64,000 bases of DNA, taken from assembly GCA_030435675.1 (NCBI GenBank), contig CM059621.1, forward strand, positions 2,108,001 through 2,172,000, in the 5' to 3' direction. The DNA is from Steinernema hermaphroditum. Lineage: Eukaryota; Nematoda; Chromadorea; Rhabditida; Steinernematidae. Position numbers and translations under genes: made by a program. Shown piece after piece: positions 32,896 through 44,190 of this stretch. Below the pieces are notes generated by a model that saw only the letters and a program-made list of their open reading frames with translations, did no database searches and had not been told where the DNA came from. Within the stretch, counting starts at the first letter, position 1, and every line of letters begins with the position of its first letter.

Positions 32896-34816
32896 GGAAC
32901 TTGGACCCGCTCAGTGCAGACTAATCGGTACGTTAAGGTTTCATGTTACATTTTGGGCTTCACTTAATACCCCGCCTTGGATTTTGAACGTTATTAAGTA
33001 CGGATACGCTCTTCCCTTTGTGTCAAACGCTTCTATTCCCAGTTTTGCGAAAGCTAATTCTCATTCATCTATTAGGGAAAAAGCATTTGTGACTGCGGAG
33101 TTAAGTTCTTTGCTCTCAGTGCGAGCAGTGTCCTTAGTTACTGTTAAGCCTAGGGTGATTAGCCCTTTATCGGTGGTACGCAACGAAACATCAGGGAAAT
33201 TGCGCTTAATAGTTGACTTATCTTGGCTCAATCAGTTCTTGGAGAAGAAAACGATTGCGTTTGAGCGTCTCGAATCAATAGCGCCCTTACTACCGAAGGG
33301 CGGCTACATGTCGTCTTTCGACATGAAAAGCGGATATCATCACGTGGAAATATCCCAAAACGATAGGCAGTTTTTGGGAGTCACTTGGGAAAACAAGTAC
33401 TATGTTTTCAATGTCTTACCTTTCGGCCTGTCGTCCGCTCCCATGCTCTTTACAAAGCTTTTTAGACCTTTGCTAGAGCACTGGCGCTCAAGCGGGATTA
33501 CTTGTGCCCTGTATCTTGATGACGGTTTAGTTTTCGCGCCTACTTATGAGCTATGCAAGCGTTATGTGGCTAGAGTTCGAAACGACCTTGCAAAGGCTGG
33601 TGTGATCGTTTCTGAAGATAAATGCAGGTGGGACCCGGTCCACCGTCTAACTTGGCTTGGGTATGATATCGATCTGGAAGATTTTAGTGTTAGGATAGCT
33701 GAGAAACGCATTGACCGCATTGTCGCTAAGATTACACACTCGCTTAGTGGGTCACCATCAAAATTCGAAAGGATGCAACTAACGGGATCTCTCGCGTCCA
33801 TTGGATATGTTTTCGGTCCAGCGGCACAGTTGAAGGCCCGTAGCATACATGCTGAATTGAACAGCATGATGGCGTTACGACAATGTGCACGCCAGGTGTT
33901 GTCGGTAGGCGAGCGCGAAGATCTCGCTTGGTGGCAACGCAATATAAGAGTTAGAAATCGGCGCCCACTTCAAAAAATTGTAAATGCGCGTAGACTAGCT
34001 ACCGACGCGTCAGCAACGGGTGCCGGGGTTGTTATTTGGAACCAAGATGGCTCCACGTCGCGAACCGCGATAAATTTCACGTCGCAAGAGCGCATTGAAT
34101 CGAGCACATTCAGAGAAGTCTTAGCGGTTGAATTTGGTCTCCGAGTTTTTAGTACCGAGTTGGCCAACTCGCAAGTCATTGTCGAGATCGACAACGCAGG
34201 GGCCGTAAGTATCATTCAGAAAGGTAGCCCAAAAGCGAACCTCCAGATGGCCGCATCCAGAATTTTTGAGTTTGCTGAATTAATTGGCGCGGAAATTATT
34301 CCCGTATGGGTACCTAGGGACCAAAACTTATTAGCTGATGAAGCTAGCCGCCTGCTCGACCGGGACGACTGGGGAATTTGCCCAGGTTTCTTTCAAATCT
34401 GTTGCGAACGCTGGGGTATTCCCTCCATCGATGTTTTTGCTAATAGCCGAAACGCTCAGTGCGACAGATTTTTATCCCGTTACCCGGACATTGGTTCTGA
34501 GGGAGTGAATGCCTTTGCGTCAGCCTGGGGCACCGAGTTTGTTTGGGCGGTCCCCCCTCCGAATCTCATCCCACTAACCGTGGTTCATTTGCTTAGATGT
34601 AAAGGGAGAGGTATCTTAGGAGTGCCGTGGTGGCCCTCCCATATGTTCTTCCCCTCTCTCTGGATTGGATCTGCGTGGGCATGGTTTGTTAAAGACTATA
34701 TTTGTGTGGAGAAGGGGTCGATGCTCTTCACTCCGTCGACTTATGAGCAGTCAGTCTTCAATGGGTCGATATCCCCATTTGACTTTTATTTTCTATTGAT
34801 TGACCCCGCGCTTTAG
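32594..34816 (+). CDS. Reverse transcriptase / RNase H of a DIRS-type element
   Basis: The open frame has 740 codons from the first ATG. The first 100 or so overlap gag and are probably not all translated. RT motifs: LRLIVDLSWLN, FDMKSGYHHVEI, LPFGLSSAPMLF and the catalytic LYLDDGLVF, then the WLGYDIDL connection. RNase H follows: TDASATGAG, FREVLAVEFGL, EIDNAGAVSI, PRDQNLLADEASR. The C-terminal domain (PSIDVFANSRNAQCDRF, NAFASAWG, WAVPPPNLIPL, PWWPSHMFFPSL) is a hallmark of DIRS/PAT-type polyproteins and is missing from gypsy and copia elements. No stop or frameshift interrupts it. A tyrosine recombinase normally completes such elements; none follows in frame. Confidence 0.85.
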   Translation: MNSKLSTRVRPALIWAGNGPFDRAVPVEDALVPRSTKSPAWLSSSACKLTPSNSKSALAMDIKRFRQELQSGNQGHRFVSSVKVTGTLSSNAPKAQPVDSEELGPAQCRLIGTLRFHVTFWASLNTPPWILNVIKYGYALPFVSNASIPSFAKANSHSSIREKAFVTAELSSLLSVRAVSLVTVKPRVISPLSVVRNETSGKLRLIVDLSWLNQFLEKKTIAFERLESIAPLLPKGGYMSSFDMKSGYHHVEISQNDRQFLGVTWENKYYVFNVLPFGLSSAPMLFTKLFRPLLEHWRSSGITCALYLDDGLVFAPTYELCKRYVARVRNDLAKAGVIVSEDKCRWDPVHRLTWLGYDIDLEDFSVRIAEKRIDRIVAKITHSLSGSPSKFERMQLTGSLASIGYVFGPAAQLKARSIHAELNSMMALRQCARQVLSVGEREDLAWWQRNIRVRNRRPLQKIVNARRLATDASATGAGVVIWNQDGSTSRTAINFTSQERIESSTFREVLAVEFGLRVFSTELANSQVIVEIDNAGAVSIIQKGSPKANLQMAASRIFEFAELIGAEIIPVWVPRDQNLLADEASRLLDRDDWGICPGFFQICCERWGIPSIDVFANSRNAQCDRFLSRYPDIGSEGVNAFASAWGTEFVWAVPPPNLIPLTVVHLLRCKGRGILGVPWWPSHMFFPSLWIGSAWAWFVKDYICVEKGSMLFTPSTYEQSVFNGSISPFDFYFLLIDPAL

Positions 34817-34908
34817 TCCTTCTTGCCTCTTGAGCTGCATAAAGCATCCCTACTGTTACAAGAGGCGTATCTTTGGTGTTTATGGGATAGGAGGGGAGAT
34901 TTAGTGGT

Positions 34909-34947
34909 CTTCTACGCGAAGATGAAATGTACTTTTTCGCGTAGAAG
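34909..34947. repeat. 12-bp-arm hairpin downstream of the RT frame
   Basis: CTTCTACGCGAA at 34909-34920 pairs exactly with TTCGCGTAGAAG at 34936-34947. It lies 93 bp after the RT stop, so it may belong to the element's 3' region. Confidence 0.8.
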
Positions 34948-37900
34948 TGCGAAGCGCTTCGGAGCGGAAAAACGGTATTTTCGATTGCACATACATCATT
35001 ATAAGTGCATAATTCGACGTTGGACGTCACAATGAGAGCCATCGAACTCTACGTCTGTTCTCCCGAAAATATTGTGAAACATTGGCAACACCTACGCAGC
35101 TTGTTGTGTCTTAGGAGACGGTACTTTACCACTACTACGGCACTGCAGAAATGGACAAACATAACAACAAGTTGTGTGGTCTAGACGGTAATCTTATATA
35201 CATGGAATCGCGACTTTGTACACAAATGGCAAAGGAAAGGAAGAATTACTGTAGTTGTAGTCAACATTCGTGCAACGACAATTTTTGCTATCACAGACAA
35301 GACAAACTATGTGATTGAAAAGGTTTGTATGCGTCTTATTGCGTAACACGATTACGTTGAGTCTCTAGATTTTGGTTTTCTATTGTACCTTGTGGGAATG
35401 TTTTTGAGACTTTTCGAATTCAATGAAAATCGGGACCATTTTTTGGGACCAGTCCGTATAAATAAAGAAACCGTATAAATACACAATGGCCAAGTAGGGC
35501 ATCTCGAGTGCACCCACACAGGAGTCCATTCCCGGCCGGGTTGTGCATGTTTTTCGCTTCTTTTTTTCGTTTTGCGACCGGACTGACCTTAGGGCGCTGA
35601 GGAAACAAACTACTGCCTACCCTGTTCGGGAACGCAAACACATCGGCAGCTATTAAAAAGGTCTAATTGAAAAGGTACGCGTTTTCGCGTTTTCAAGTTA
35701 AGGCACGCGCATGTTGCTGAATGGAACCTCATTCGTATGCAACTAATTTTCAGTAAGTTCGTCATAGACTTGAACAGGATTTTCCAAGCGAAACGAAAAC
35801 AAATCAAGTTACTATCGAAAATTATAGCCCAATGGACTACATGTATTGTTAGTGCTAATAGTTGTTTTTCCTTAGCCAGTTGCACCTGGATGATGGAGCG
35901 AATACTCGCTACGTGCTCTATGTTTTAATGTCTGCAGTTCTATGTTGTGATATCTGGAGTGCTCGGAAAAAAAGAGGCAGATACGTACCAAGGCAATGTT
36001 AAACGAATGTAACCATACGAACATGAGATTAGTAGACGGCAGGGCTCCGAGAAAATATGATTGGTTTACAATGCTTGGTTTTGATTGCGATCGAAATTCC
36101 CGGGTCTGAAGAATTGTAAGCATGTCGCGGGACTGTGTGAAACTCAAAACTTGGATGTCAAAACTCAAAATTTTTTTGACGACATCAAAACCAAACCAAA
36201 ACTCAAAACTGAAAACTTAAAGCCATTTGCGACAGAAATACAGTGGAAGTTTCCTTAAGTTTTCCAGAAAGCCGTCTCAAAACTCAAAAAACTTGTACAG
36301 CCTTGGTCGCAACAAGCGTGTCATCGCGCTTCTGACCTTTTCTCTCTCGGAAACCACGGGATACACTGACTTCACGGACACGGATGAGCTATGACGCGAC
36401 GCGGAGGGACGAAAGCGCGATGAATACCAGATACAGATGTCTACGAGACGACACAACGGATGAGAAGGACCAGACTCATGGAAGCTTCGAGAAGGAAGTC
36501 TAGACAGACAGCGTGTTTGCAAGATCGATTCTTTGTTTCATTGTTGTTCGTGTATACCACCTGCGGGTTGGTCGTTTCGTGTTGCTGCGGTTTAACGTTA
36601 TTGTGCAGGTGTTTGTGATCGGCGAATTAAAGTAGCCGTTTCATCGTGTTCTTGGTTTTGGTTGGAGTCTTCTGGGCCTATAAGTATTGCATTCGGGCGG
36701 TACGAGCTAGGTGGTGAAACTCTAGGTTGCGGACACTTGTCTTGACTCGATAGCGACAACATTCGGGTTGTCGTAAGCTCGAGGAGCAAGTGATATTGTA
36801 GGAGGCCGTTGCTTTGGCTAGTGCAACGGTTCACGGAGTGGATTATCCCGCGTGGCGCGATCGGTGCAGTCTATTCGAAGAAGAATCGTGCATCAGTCGT
36901 TTGGCGAGCAGTAATTGGATTCTACTCAAGGAACACCTTTGGCAGCGGTCAGCCGCCGTTTTAAAGCGATCGCTTCCTTTCATTTTTACGCGTTTTCACG
37001 CATTTCAGCAGGATTTGAGTCGAATGATTGCCAGCGCTAGTAAGGTGGCTTTTTATTGAGTTGATTTTTTTGTTTTTTGTTTTTCACGCGCGGTTGTGTG
37101 GCTCAGGTATATATTCGATTACGATTCATTTTATGGTGGATCATCGTCACCTTCGAGACATTCCTTCAAAAAAGGAAATTCTTGGAACCTACCGTAAGTC
37201 GTTTTGAAAATAAAAAGGTGAAAATTACATGAGGAAAATATTTAAGAGCTTTGTCTTGATGTGATTTGTGAAGTGTAATGGAAATCAGAAATGACGTAAG
37301 GCAAAAATGGTGGGCATAATCCAGTACCATTGATTCGAGACATTGAACTTAAACAAACATTGACCCATCGAAACATCGACGCTCTTTGAAAGCTAATTCT
37401 GTCCGTACTACAAATAGTACTGTTCTACTGGCAAACAATTATTGCATAAAACGCTGTTCTAATTGGTAAGTCCACAAGAGCATCCCCGAACATTGGCGCC
37501 TAATTCAATTCGACTGAAACGAGAAATTAAGAATTCGATGAGTTTGTTTACTCACTTTCAAACAAACGAACAAATTGGTATTCCCGGGGATTGTTTGTGT
37601 GGATAGCTGTCCGGATGCGGCATCCGGTCAACGAATGGAAAATTACTCACTTTTTAGAAATCATCGGAGTTCAGAGAATACTATGGCTCGTTAAAGCTGG
37701 TGGTCTTGAACAGTCATGAGTGTTTTTGGTTGATGTTACCCTTTGTTACCCTTGGGTCGTTTTCAAGTTTCTTATACAGTTTGCATATTTTATATATCAA
37801 CCTCCAACTGCTTATCTTAAACCATATTCACTCTTCATCTGTCTCATTTAAAATTTGGAAAGAAAAAATGAAGGCTTGGCATCCAGTAGAAAAATTAAGG

Positions 37901-39973
37901 TTGTGTTTTATGTGAAACGAGAAGCGTCATTAGATATGCCATACGGAATGCGGAACGTTTTCCATCCTACTCTAGTGAAAACAGAGTGAGTCACGTAAAT
38001 GCTGGGAGCAGTAGTCTCGCTTTTTTCATGACGCCCATTTAGATTTTTTTTTCGTTTCATATATCACTATTCAGCTGACAAGTGTAGATTCAGGCACGTT
38101 CCCTGTCTTCCATGAGATTTTTGAAGTCGCAACACACTAATGTGGCTGAGAAAAGTTTATTCCGTGAGGGTTTTCATTGTGAACAGAGTGGCGGATTATT
38201 TTGTGCAACATTTCCCACAGTCTAATCTCTTAGATCAGTAGCATTACGACGTGTAAGACACCTTGTTATGACAAGGGTGGCAAGACCATATCATAGCTGC
38301 TGGTCACCTTCTTTCTTGGACACGGAGGACGATCTCGAAGTTGAACGCAGTAATTCCGTCAGCACCCCCGTGAATCCGGTAAAGTACTGGGAAACAGGTC
38401 GATCTTCGGCGCGGGTAGTCGTGATTTTGATCTAAACGACAGCCGTTTAAAAAACAACTAGACTGAGTGTGTCTGTGCCGCAGCACAGCACCAATCAGAC
38501 GAGATTGCGACAAGGAATAGGAGAACAAAGCTCCAATTCTACAATCTAACTGGAGTTCAAAACCTCAATATATTACCGTCCTTGTCAAAACTACTAAACA
38601 GATTAAGCGAAACAAAAAGGGTGTCCTTATGTATCAGGATCTGCTTGGCGTATGTTTTGTCACTAAGTTGTCAATGTTCTGAGCAAAGCATCAATCATCC
38701 ATATCACCTCCCTGACACTATTGTCTGCTTCCTGATGTCTTGTGCAATGGCCTGCTTTATGCCTAACGAAGAAGTCTCCAAATTTCCTGGCTCTTTCTGA
38801 ATACAGGCAATTTGCTACGTTTTGTTTGAGTCCCACCTCGTAAACATGTGATGTAATTCAATTCCTTTGTTTTGCACACTCTTCTGCGTCTTCTCAGTGA
38901 ATTTTGTCGTGTTTCCTCTTTTTCTTCCCGCTCCTCTGACGTCTCTCCGAGAAAACTTTAAACTTTGTGTGCCCAAAGCCCAATTCTGTTGTCTGATTGG
39001 CGGAAGACCAAAACACAGATATTTGGCCTCCTCATCACTATTCTTCTCATTCTTGGAATATATTCCACATGCATTGCAACATGAGTGTGACCAGCGGTCG
39101 TCTCATTTGGGATGCATCAATTTATTAGATGAAGGACACAGGGTAATGAGCACGTCCCTTAGTGCCGAATTGCATTTTTCTCTTCTTGTGACCATTGATC
39201 GTTGCAGCTTCGAGAATGCGCCAATTAGCAGTATGTTGTTTTTGACGCCGACGCGTGGTGTCCGCGCAAAATCGCATTTGTGAACTGATTTGATGGACTG
39301 CGCCTTATTTCCCGAATGCGTCCGCTTGACAAAAGTGCGGCTAAGTAGATCTACGATTTGTACATGTATGGTGTGGTTTTTTTGCGAATGAACGAATTCA
39401 CAGCCTGATCAAATGAGTTACCCTTTTGAATACGTAGTGTAAGAGAAGATCCATATAGAGCCGATTTTTATTTGGGTAGTCTGTCACATGATCGTTTCGT
39501 CGGAGAATTTGGCACTGCTGTTCAGATCAGACGATTTGTTCTGTAATTGTTGTGTTTGTGTACCTTTAACTAGAGATCAGAGAGGCTCGGTGAAATTTCG
39601 CAATCTAGGCATTTTTTTCACGAAATAAAGTAAGGTGGCTGCGGCTCGTCTTAGGTGGCATCCCTGGTGGCAATGCAACGATTTCAAAATTCCCGCTTTT
39701 TGTAGTTACTTCTTGCTCAGCCCTTCCGGAGCGCTTCAGGAAGTGGAGAGACGTGGTTCGGTCGACCGACAAGCACAAAACGACAAAAATGAATAACTAA
39801 ACTGAAGTATTTTCATGTATATGTGACACATAGCTATTTATTCCGATTGTTTCTTGCCTGACGTGATGGGGGAAAATCCCATCAATTTTGTTTATTTTAC
39901 AACTTATAAACTATAGCGTAAGGAGTGTTTATCACGTCTAGATAACGTCACAAAATTAAAATGTTGTTTTTTA
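34948..39973. other. No gene seen; low-complexity AAAACTC patch
   Basis: About 5 kb without a supported gene. 36136-36295 contains many AACTCAAAA/CAAAACC words in both flanks of a unique 60 bp. Frames at 36814-37059 and 38867-39283 have no recognisable motifs. Confidence 0.45.
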
Positions 39974-40228
39974 TTAAAATACAGCATCTTTTTTTGCTGT
40001 CACTGGGAACGTAGCGGGTACAAAAGATTGCGCAGGTGTGCGAACCATCTTAGGGGCTGGTAGCGGTGGAGACTTCAGAATTTCTGTGAAATGTCGGCAC
40101 CTGGTGACGGCGCAGGTGGATTCAGACTGTCGTGCTGATCCTTCTGGCATGACACGGCTCTCCGGTATGCCCTCATGCCTCTTGATTATCGTGACGTGAC
40201 GATTGAAGCCAAGTGAGGCCATGAACAA
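39974..40228 (-). CDS. Possible terminal exon, unknown product
   Basis: 85 codons open on the minus strand after a possible acceptor (GAGTTTAG at 40229-40236). The peptide reads LFMASLGFNRHVTIIKRHEG and ends with a proline-rich PPLPAPKMVRTP segment. The stop TAA overlaps AATAAA directly downstream, as in the exon at 25628. No family is recognised and no upstream exon was found. It could also be chance. Confidence 0.3.
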   Translation of the reverse strand: MFMASLGFNRHVTIIKRHEGIPESRVMPEGSARQSESTCAVTRCRHFTEILKSPPLPAPKMVRTPAQSFVPATFPVTAKKDAVF

Positions 40229-40236
40229 CTAAACTC

Positions 40237-43200
40237 ATTCCTGAGAGATGAAACGGACGATTTGACCGATTCCCATCCTCGCAAGGCCCTTTTCCGATCG
40301 CATCAGTGAATACATTGGCATTAGATCACTCTTTTTTTACGCAAAAATGGACAACATGCTCGATCTCTTTCAAAGAAACGACCGTATTATGCATGTCCTT
40401 TTAAATGAGTGTTTATTCGTGCGACAACGCACCCTTTACGGGATACTGATTCTTTAGAAACTCAAAAAGAATTTCCGCTAAGAACAGAATTCCAAAGATT
40501 CCTAACGTTGGGGCGTAAAACGCGACGGCTGCCCTAACGCAATTGGCTGTGTACTGCGCCGAAGATGGCTATTGGTCAAAGAGCGCCGATTTGTTTATGG
40601 GGGCGAGAGTGACGTTTAGGGCTTTTGATGAAACGGCTAGTCCGTCGTCGAAAGTAATGAGGGCCATTATTCATTAGAAGCTGTCTCATATTTCTTTTTG
40701 CAAACATCGGCATTAGTATTTTTGTTTTTGTCCGCTTTTCGCGGTGCTCCGTATCTTCTGAGTTCTGAAAGAAGAGTTTTGACAGCCTTCTTGTTGGATT
40801 AGTAGTACTACTTGCTTTTCATTATCTCCGGCATGTTCCTTTACACATATGTCGCGCATCAGTTCTATTTAGGTATGTGTTGTTTTGTGAAAATATCCAT
40901 GTTTCCCCGATGAAATATGGCTGTGATCGTGATGGGTTTTGACATTACATATAGAGAGCTATGCTGTTAGTATGCGCGAAGACTGACAGCTGTCTGCTTT
41001 CGCATTTCGCTCCTTTATGCTCTTGTTGCGTGCCGATTTAAGCGTTAGATCATATTGGGACTTACAAAGTCAGTTCTTGATTTTGCGCTTATCACCGCAA
41101 CCCCTTATGAGTGACCTTTTTCCAGTTCGAAAATTCCAAGCCTTCCGTTCCAGGAACTGTTCATACGAGGCAAGCGCACGAGCCCTCCAGAAAGGATTCC
41201 AGGGAAGGAAGGCGAATCTGTGGCATCTACCGGGGGGAACATCACTCAAATTTTGGGGTGAGCCAAATCGGAGACTCCGCGGAGACCGAAGCGGTATCTC
41301 TGCTACAGAAACAGTTACGGATTCACGGGAACCGTGTGTAGAAAGGGTTGAAGAGATCCACACCAATCGGTTTGGCAAGCACTAGCGAATTCTGCGTACT
41401 TTGACATCGGTTGCAGAAGATGTTGGGGACCTCTTTCCGTTCCCTCGTTATGCCAATGAAACTCGAGCCTCGATTCTTCGCTCCAACAAAGAATACCACT
41501 TTGCTCATCCGGAGAAAACAGCGTGAAGTGTCCTACTCGCCCCATAACACTTACATCTCAGAAACTCGAAAATATTCTCACAACCTCTTTTGCTGTCCAA
41601 ATTTCGTTTCCTCAATTATCATCTCGAGTAGTATGGGTCCATCGAGTGGCGCTTCGCAGGCGAGATTCTTTGAACCGCGCTGTAAACAACTTGAGCCTAT
41701 ATGCTAGGTTGCCGCTAAAACCATCATTAGTGTCTTGATATGTGAATGCTGTACAACGGATGAAGTGCTTCGTCGATAACAAAGTGGAAGTACCTGTCCT
41801 CGCGTAGCGATATAGTGAGCAACAACCCATCTCATTGAATCTATGGTGCTGTGCTGTAGGGTTCCCCACATTTTTGTGCGTGCACACAAAACACAATGTT
41901 TTTATTAGTCTTTTAAATGTAGCAGACACGTCCCCTGGAAGTTTATTGGTGTTATGTGCTATTCAAAATACTAATACATCAAATTTTCCACCCACATACA
42001 CAAGTGTTTTGTCGGATGACCACTGTTCATGTCTCGTGTCTAACTCGAATTTGATGGTTGTTTAATGTTTTTGTGGTTGGAATTCATTCACGTCACTATT
42101 AACATAGCAATACAGCCATTGATATGAAGAAAACTTCACTTATCAACTAAATTACTAACTTGAATTAATTGTGGGCGAGGCGGAGAATGAGATCACGCCT
42201 ATAGATGATAAGTATATAACTGGAGATTCGCGTCCTTTTCTCTGAGAGTTGACAATTCACCAATTCACCAGTGCTGAGTATTTGGAGCTGTTATCTGGTC
42301 TTCCCAATTCATTATCTTGGAGGATCAGCTACGTCCAAGTATATTGGCAATGTCCGATAAGTATCTTAAGGAAAATTAACGTTTTGCAAATTGTATAATG
42401 GGTATATCCAACGGCTATCCGCATCATAAGCCTGCGAAAAGAGTAAAAAAGTTAATTACATAAGAGAAAATGTCTGCCTATCAAGAACATCATTGCTTAG
42501 TTTGCTGTTATATATGTATAGGAGAGTGGTAAACTCTGACGTGCAGTAATGTAGTATTTTCAATCTTCTTATGAAAAAACCCGGGTCTTCTCAAACAGAA
42601 TTTCGAATGCGTTGCGTTTAAATGGCGGAGCGTTAGGCTTCGGCGTTGCATTTTCGGGTTGCGAACTACATCTCACTCAACTCATTTCTGGGAGAAACTG
42701 AGGCCTGCCATCGACACTAATGTAAGACCCTCTAAAATAATCTCTATTCTACTAAATCAAGAGGTTACCGAGTTCTTACGGTCAAGAACAGCCTCCTGAA
42801 CTTTTTCCTCCTTCACGTTTAACGCACATTCAATCATTGCTGACGAGTTGTTCCGTTTTCACATACTTGAGAACAACAAGACGCGCCCGCCTTGCGAGAC
42901 GTCTGCCGCAACTTTCAAAATTTATTTCTCCCAACGGGCCTATGGCGTACGACGCCAAATTTCATTTTTATTGTTGACCAAAATAGGCGGCAATTCCATT
43001 TTTGTTTTTAATTTTTGCTGCTCCCTCTTTGAGATCAATGAGCTTTCGCCTTTGGGTATTCATTCGAAAGTGCTGTCGCCATTTGTTATAAACATGTAAT
43101 TCCAGATCGTGGAGGACTAATTTGAACCTTGAGTGTTTAGCGGAGATTAAGAGATCGAAAGAACTCTCTATCGCTTGGATGTCCTTTTGTTTTTTATTAA

Positions 43201-43856
43201 TGAACAGCAGCTGCTCATAAGCAAAGGCGTTTGTTGTTTCGCACTGGAAGATGTATTCATTCTGTGGATTCGTGAAGAACTTCGACGTAATCTGATTCAC
43301 TTCGAGCTAATTAGTGTCGTATGATTTTTTCAAACACATTTTCAGGTATTGGATTGCAGCCAAATTGACGAACATGGACGTTGCGATACTCAGAAGGTAA
43401 GCTTTGTCATACGAATTTTTGGTTTATGGCGTTGGAATATTTACGAATTAGTGATGTTTTTGTTTGCGAAGAGTATGCGCGAAAACATCGCGTGTGAGTG
43501 TTGGGCCAATTTCGCTTCTCCGAATGAATTCTTGGAAAACGAACTTCGTAATATGGTCGCTTCCATTGCGAATAGTTTGTCTTGTTTCTCTCTGACCAAC
43601 CTGTGGCCATTGACCGGGGGTCAAGTGATGTAGGTGGCTGACATCTCTCTTAACTCTAAATTTGTCGTGGAGCATGCTCATAGTGATTTAAAACATGAAC
43701 GTAGATCTCTAGATATGGACAGCACATACCTCCGCATATGGAAGGAGAAAAGCAAATTTATTGTCCGTTTACTGAGCTATATCCGAAGTTGAAGCCTTTC
43801 ATTAGCTGCGACTTTTCATTATCAGTGTGTTGCCTAGCCTCCATCTTGGTCTCACT
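40237..43856. other. No gene seen
   Basis: AT-rich, no domain-bearing frame on either strand. Overlapping short frames at 41070-41545 on both strands look like chance openness. Confidence 0.4.
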
Positions 43857-44190
43857 ACTAATGGTATAAAACCGTTTCAATCGTTCCCCTAGATTTGGAC
43901 CGTCCCCCATTGCTTTCAACCGAGATTTTGACCGTCCCGTCAGGGATTTGAACACTCCCGACCGTTGCCTCATATTTTGACCAGATTTCGTAAGAGGAAC
44001 GGTCCAAATCGTAAAGGACCGGTCTAAATCCCTGAAAATACCTAAAGCGACCGCCATAATCTCTGAGGGGACGGTTGTAAAGGAATGAGGCACGGTGCAG
44101 AAAATAGTGCTCGGTTGAACTCAAGATAGCGGTTGATAGCAGAAAAAGGGACGACTGAAACCCTAAAGGGGCAGTTTGAACGGTTTTATG
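43857..44190. repeat. Degenerate repeat of GGACCGTCC / AACGGTCC words
   Basis: At least eight imperfect occurrences of GACCGTCCC, GGACCGTC, ACGGTCCAAAT or their inverse are spread over about 330 bp, in both orientations. Other regions of the window lack them. Confidence 0.55.

Larger units (their letters stand above)
32146..34816 (+). mobile_element. DIRS-type (PAT-like) retroelement, coding part
   Basis: Two overlapping frames, gag (32146-32895) and RT/RNase H (32594-34816), with the domain style of tyrosine-recombinase retrotransposons rather than LTR elements. No integrase was seen, and no tyrosine recombinase frame was seen on either side. Terminal repeats were not identified. Both frames are open throughout, so the copy may be young, or may belong to a group whose recombinase lies elsewhere. 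Confidence 0.75.

Noticed and set aside
36814..37059. 81-codon frame
   Set aside because: No recognisable family, no splice context and it lies in a repeat-rich gene desert.
41070..41545. Overlapping frames on both strands of about 75-120 codons
   Set aside because: Both strands are open at once with no domain, splice or codon evidence; chance openness is likelier.
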